Notes under the pieces: model-generated | What the model was told of the DNA's origin: nothing | The model's database searches: none | The model's input: the letters and a program-made list of their open reading frames with translations, nothing else | Origin: Legionellales bacterium UBA2469 | GTDB lineage: Bacteria; Pseudomonadota; Gammaproteobacteria; Legionellales; Legionellaceae | NCBI GenBank assembly: GCA_002342175.1 | Contig: DDPL01000069.1 | Span: forward strand, 2,827-10,000 | Length of the DNA stretch: 7,174 bases | Direction of reading: 5' to 3' | Shown: positions 5,565 to 7,174 of the stretch, piece after piece | Layout: the number at the start of each line of letters is the position of its first letter | Numbering within the stretch: position 1 is the stretch's first letter | Position numbers and translations under genes: made by a program

Positions 5565-7174
5565 ATGGAAAGACAATTTTTCTATAAATTTGGCAAATGG
5601 ATTTCTCATTTTAGAAAATTCATCATTGCTTTTTGGATTATTGCGGTTCTAGCCTGTATCCCATTATTACCGTCATTGATGTGTCCATTTAAATCCACTG
5701 GATTTGAAGATCCTGTTTCAGAAAGTAAAAAAACGTATGATATGCTTTCAAAGCGTATGGGATATCAAAATCATCGATTGTTAATTTTATTAAAGAAAGA
5801 CAACCCTAAATTATCCGATGAAGCATTTCATGAGCATGTATTTAAAGCTTTAAAAGGACTAAAAAAAATAAAACAACCCCATGAGGTTATTTATAGTTTA
5901 CCGACAAAAAACAAACCAAATACAAATGTAGAAATGGTCGTTCTTGCTTTTAAAAATGAAGCAGTTCTTGGTCCTGATGAAATTAAAAAAATTCAGAGTT
6001 ATATTTCATATCGTAAAAATCTTAAAGTATATTTTGGTGGAGAGGATGTCTTTCTAAATAATGTCAATCAACAAACCCAAAAGGATTTATTCCATGCTGA
6101 TCTCTTTGCAGCACCGTTTTCAATTTTAACATTACTATTTGTATTTGGATCAGTTGTTGCTGCATTGATGCCCGTTATAGTCGGTGCATTTTGTGCAATG
6201 ACTATGCTCGCTGTATTATTTATTCTTGCCCATTATTTTTCTTTATCGATATTTACGATAAATATCGCGTTATTACTTGGTTTATGTTTAAGCTTAGATT
6301 ATGCGCTTTTTATTATTTCTAGATTTAGAGAGGAATTGCTGAACAGTCATAATATTGATGTAATTGTTGCTCGTACTATTTCAACAGCAGGAAAGGCAGT
6401 ATTTTTTAGCGGTTTAGCAGTTTTTGCGAGTCTGAGCGCGCTTTTAATATTTCCAATTAATATTTTATATTCGGTTGGGATAGGTGGTTTATGTGCTGTT
6501 TTTTTGGCTGTTCTTGGTGCTTTGACATTATTGCCAGCTATATTGAGTTATCTTCATCATCATGTAAATGCCTGGATGGTATTTAAATTCAAAAATGGAA
6601 AAAGTATATTCTGGAGAACATTAGCCCAGAAAGTACTACAATATCCTGGATTTTTTGCATGCTCTGGAATGCTAATTGTATTGTTTTGCACTTTGCCCTT
6701 ACAACATATCAAGCTTGGAATATCAGACTATCATATTTTACCAAAACATTCTGAAGGTAGAAATTTTTTTAATGAGTTTCAAAAATCATATGATGTTAAT
6801 GAGTTAACACCAATTATTATGGTTATCAAATCCAAAGATGACTTGTTCTCTAATCGTAATATTAAAAAAGTTCATGCCCTTGTTGAAAAAATTGAGAATA
6901 AAAAAAGTGTTGATAAAGTCTCTGGATATTTAACACTGATTCCCAACGGCTCCTTAAATCAATACTTAAAAATGTATAAAATGCCTTTGCAGTTCCAACC
7001 ACAAGCCGTGCAACAAATGTTAAAAACCACAACCACATCGCATTTGGGTGTTTTATATATTGTCAGTAAATACCCTTCAGAATCACATCAAACTCAAAAA
7101 CTTGTTGAATACTTACGCGTTCAAGATTCACCGGGATTAGACGTTGTGGTTACTGGGGTACCTGCTAATAATTT
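5565..7174 (+). CDS. MMPL/RND-family transporter, 3' end beyond the window
   Basis: The frame stays open from the ATG at 5565 to the right edge, giving 536 residues. A GGGA Shine-Dalgarno (5556-5559) lies five bases upstream, and the gene starts 23 bp after the hydrolase stop. Layout fits an MMPL/YdfJ-type protein: TM1 at about 17-37, a periplasmic loop starting with STGFEDPVSES (44-54), a helix cluster at about 184-330, then TM7 at about 362-379 and a second periplasmic domain from about 380 (GISDYHILP at 385-393). The key helix carries SLDYALFIISRFREEL (243-258). D245-Y246 are the counterparts of the Asp-Tyr proton-relay pair in MmpL3. Such proteins export lipids or other hydrophobic compounds using the proton gradient. 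The cargo is unknown. The remaining helices, and probably 150 or more residues, lie outside the window. Confidence 0.9.
   Translation, partial: MERQFFYKFGKWISHFRKFIIAFWIIAVLACIPLLPSLMCPFKSTGFEDPVSESKKTYDMLSKRMGYQNHRLLILLKKDNPKLSDEAFHEHVFKALKGLKKIKQPHEVIYSLPTKNKPNTNVEMVVLAFKNEAVLGPDEIKKIQSYISYRKNLKVYFGGEDVFLNNVNQQTQKDLFHADLFAAPFSILTLLFVFGSVVAALMPVIVGAFCAMTMLAVLFILAHYFSLSIFTINIALLLGLCLSLDYALFIISRFREELLNSHNIDVIVARTISTAGKAVFFSGLAVFASLSALLIFPINILYSVGIGGLCAVFLAVLGALTLLPAILSYLHHHVNAWMVFKFKNGKSIFWRTLAQKVLQYPGFFACSGMLIVLFCTLPLQHIKLGISDYHILPKHSEGRNFFNEFQKSYDVNELTPIIMVIKSKDDLFSNRNIKKVHALVEKIENKKSVDKVSGYLTLIPNGSLNQYLKMYKMPLQFQPQAVQQMLKTTTTSHLGVLYIVSKYPSESHQTQKLVEYLRVQDSPGLDVVVTGVPANN

Noticed and set aside
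1..7174. Searched by eye for insertion sequences, direct-repeat att sites around the tRNA, CRISPR repeats, phage or defence genes.
   Set aside because: No integrase, transposase, repeat array or defence domain is visible. The tRNA is cut by the edge, so its 3' side, where islands usually insert, cannot be examined.

Overview
The window looks like an ordinary chromosomal stretch of an AT-rich gammaproteobacterium. Its gene set and protein sequences (YggX, RNase HI, DnaQ epsilon, POT and MMPL transporters) fit the Legionella/Legionellales group best. This assignment is a judgement from protein resemblance and base composition, not a database result. I see no insertion sequence, phage gene, integrase, CRISPR array, toxin-antitoxin pair or long repeat.

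The left half (1-2763) is read on the minus strand. In reading order it holds a POT-family peptide/H+ symporter (TTG start), an exported NodB-type polysaccharide deacetylase, the small iron-trafficking/oxidative-protection protein YggX, and the 5' part of a tRNA (probably tRNA-Phe) that runs off the left edge. A good sigma70-type promoter lies just upstream of the tRNA. The yggX start codon sits one base after a perfect 14-bp inverted repeat that covers its Shine-Dalgarno sequence, and a candidate yggX promoter overlaps the upstream arm.

The right half (2854-7174) is read on the plus strand from a divergent intergenic region. A strong promoter with an extended -10 drives rnhA (RNase HI), which overlaps dnaQ (DNA polymerase III epsilon proofreading subunit) by 4 bp. 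The gene train continues with gaps of only 4, 9 and 23 bp: a small Cys-rich exported protein of unknown function, a NagZ-like family 3 glycoside hydrolase, and an MMPL/RND-family transporter cut by the right edge. The last gene is open from 5565 to the end of the window.

Functionally the plus-strand unit joins two replication-fidelity genes to an envelope-directed trio (exported protein, amino-sugar hydrolase, membrane exporter). The minus-strand block contains an envelope deacetylase and a peptide importer. Most of the window is well-known housekeeping biology. The parts most worth a second look are the hairpin/promoter arrangement in front of yggX, and the unrecognised exported protein with its GH3-MMPL neighbours.
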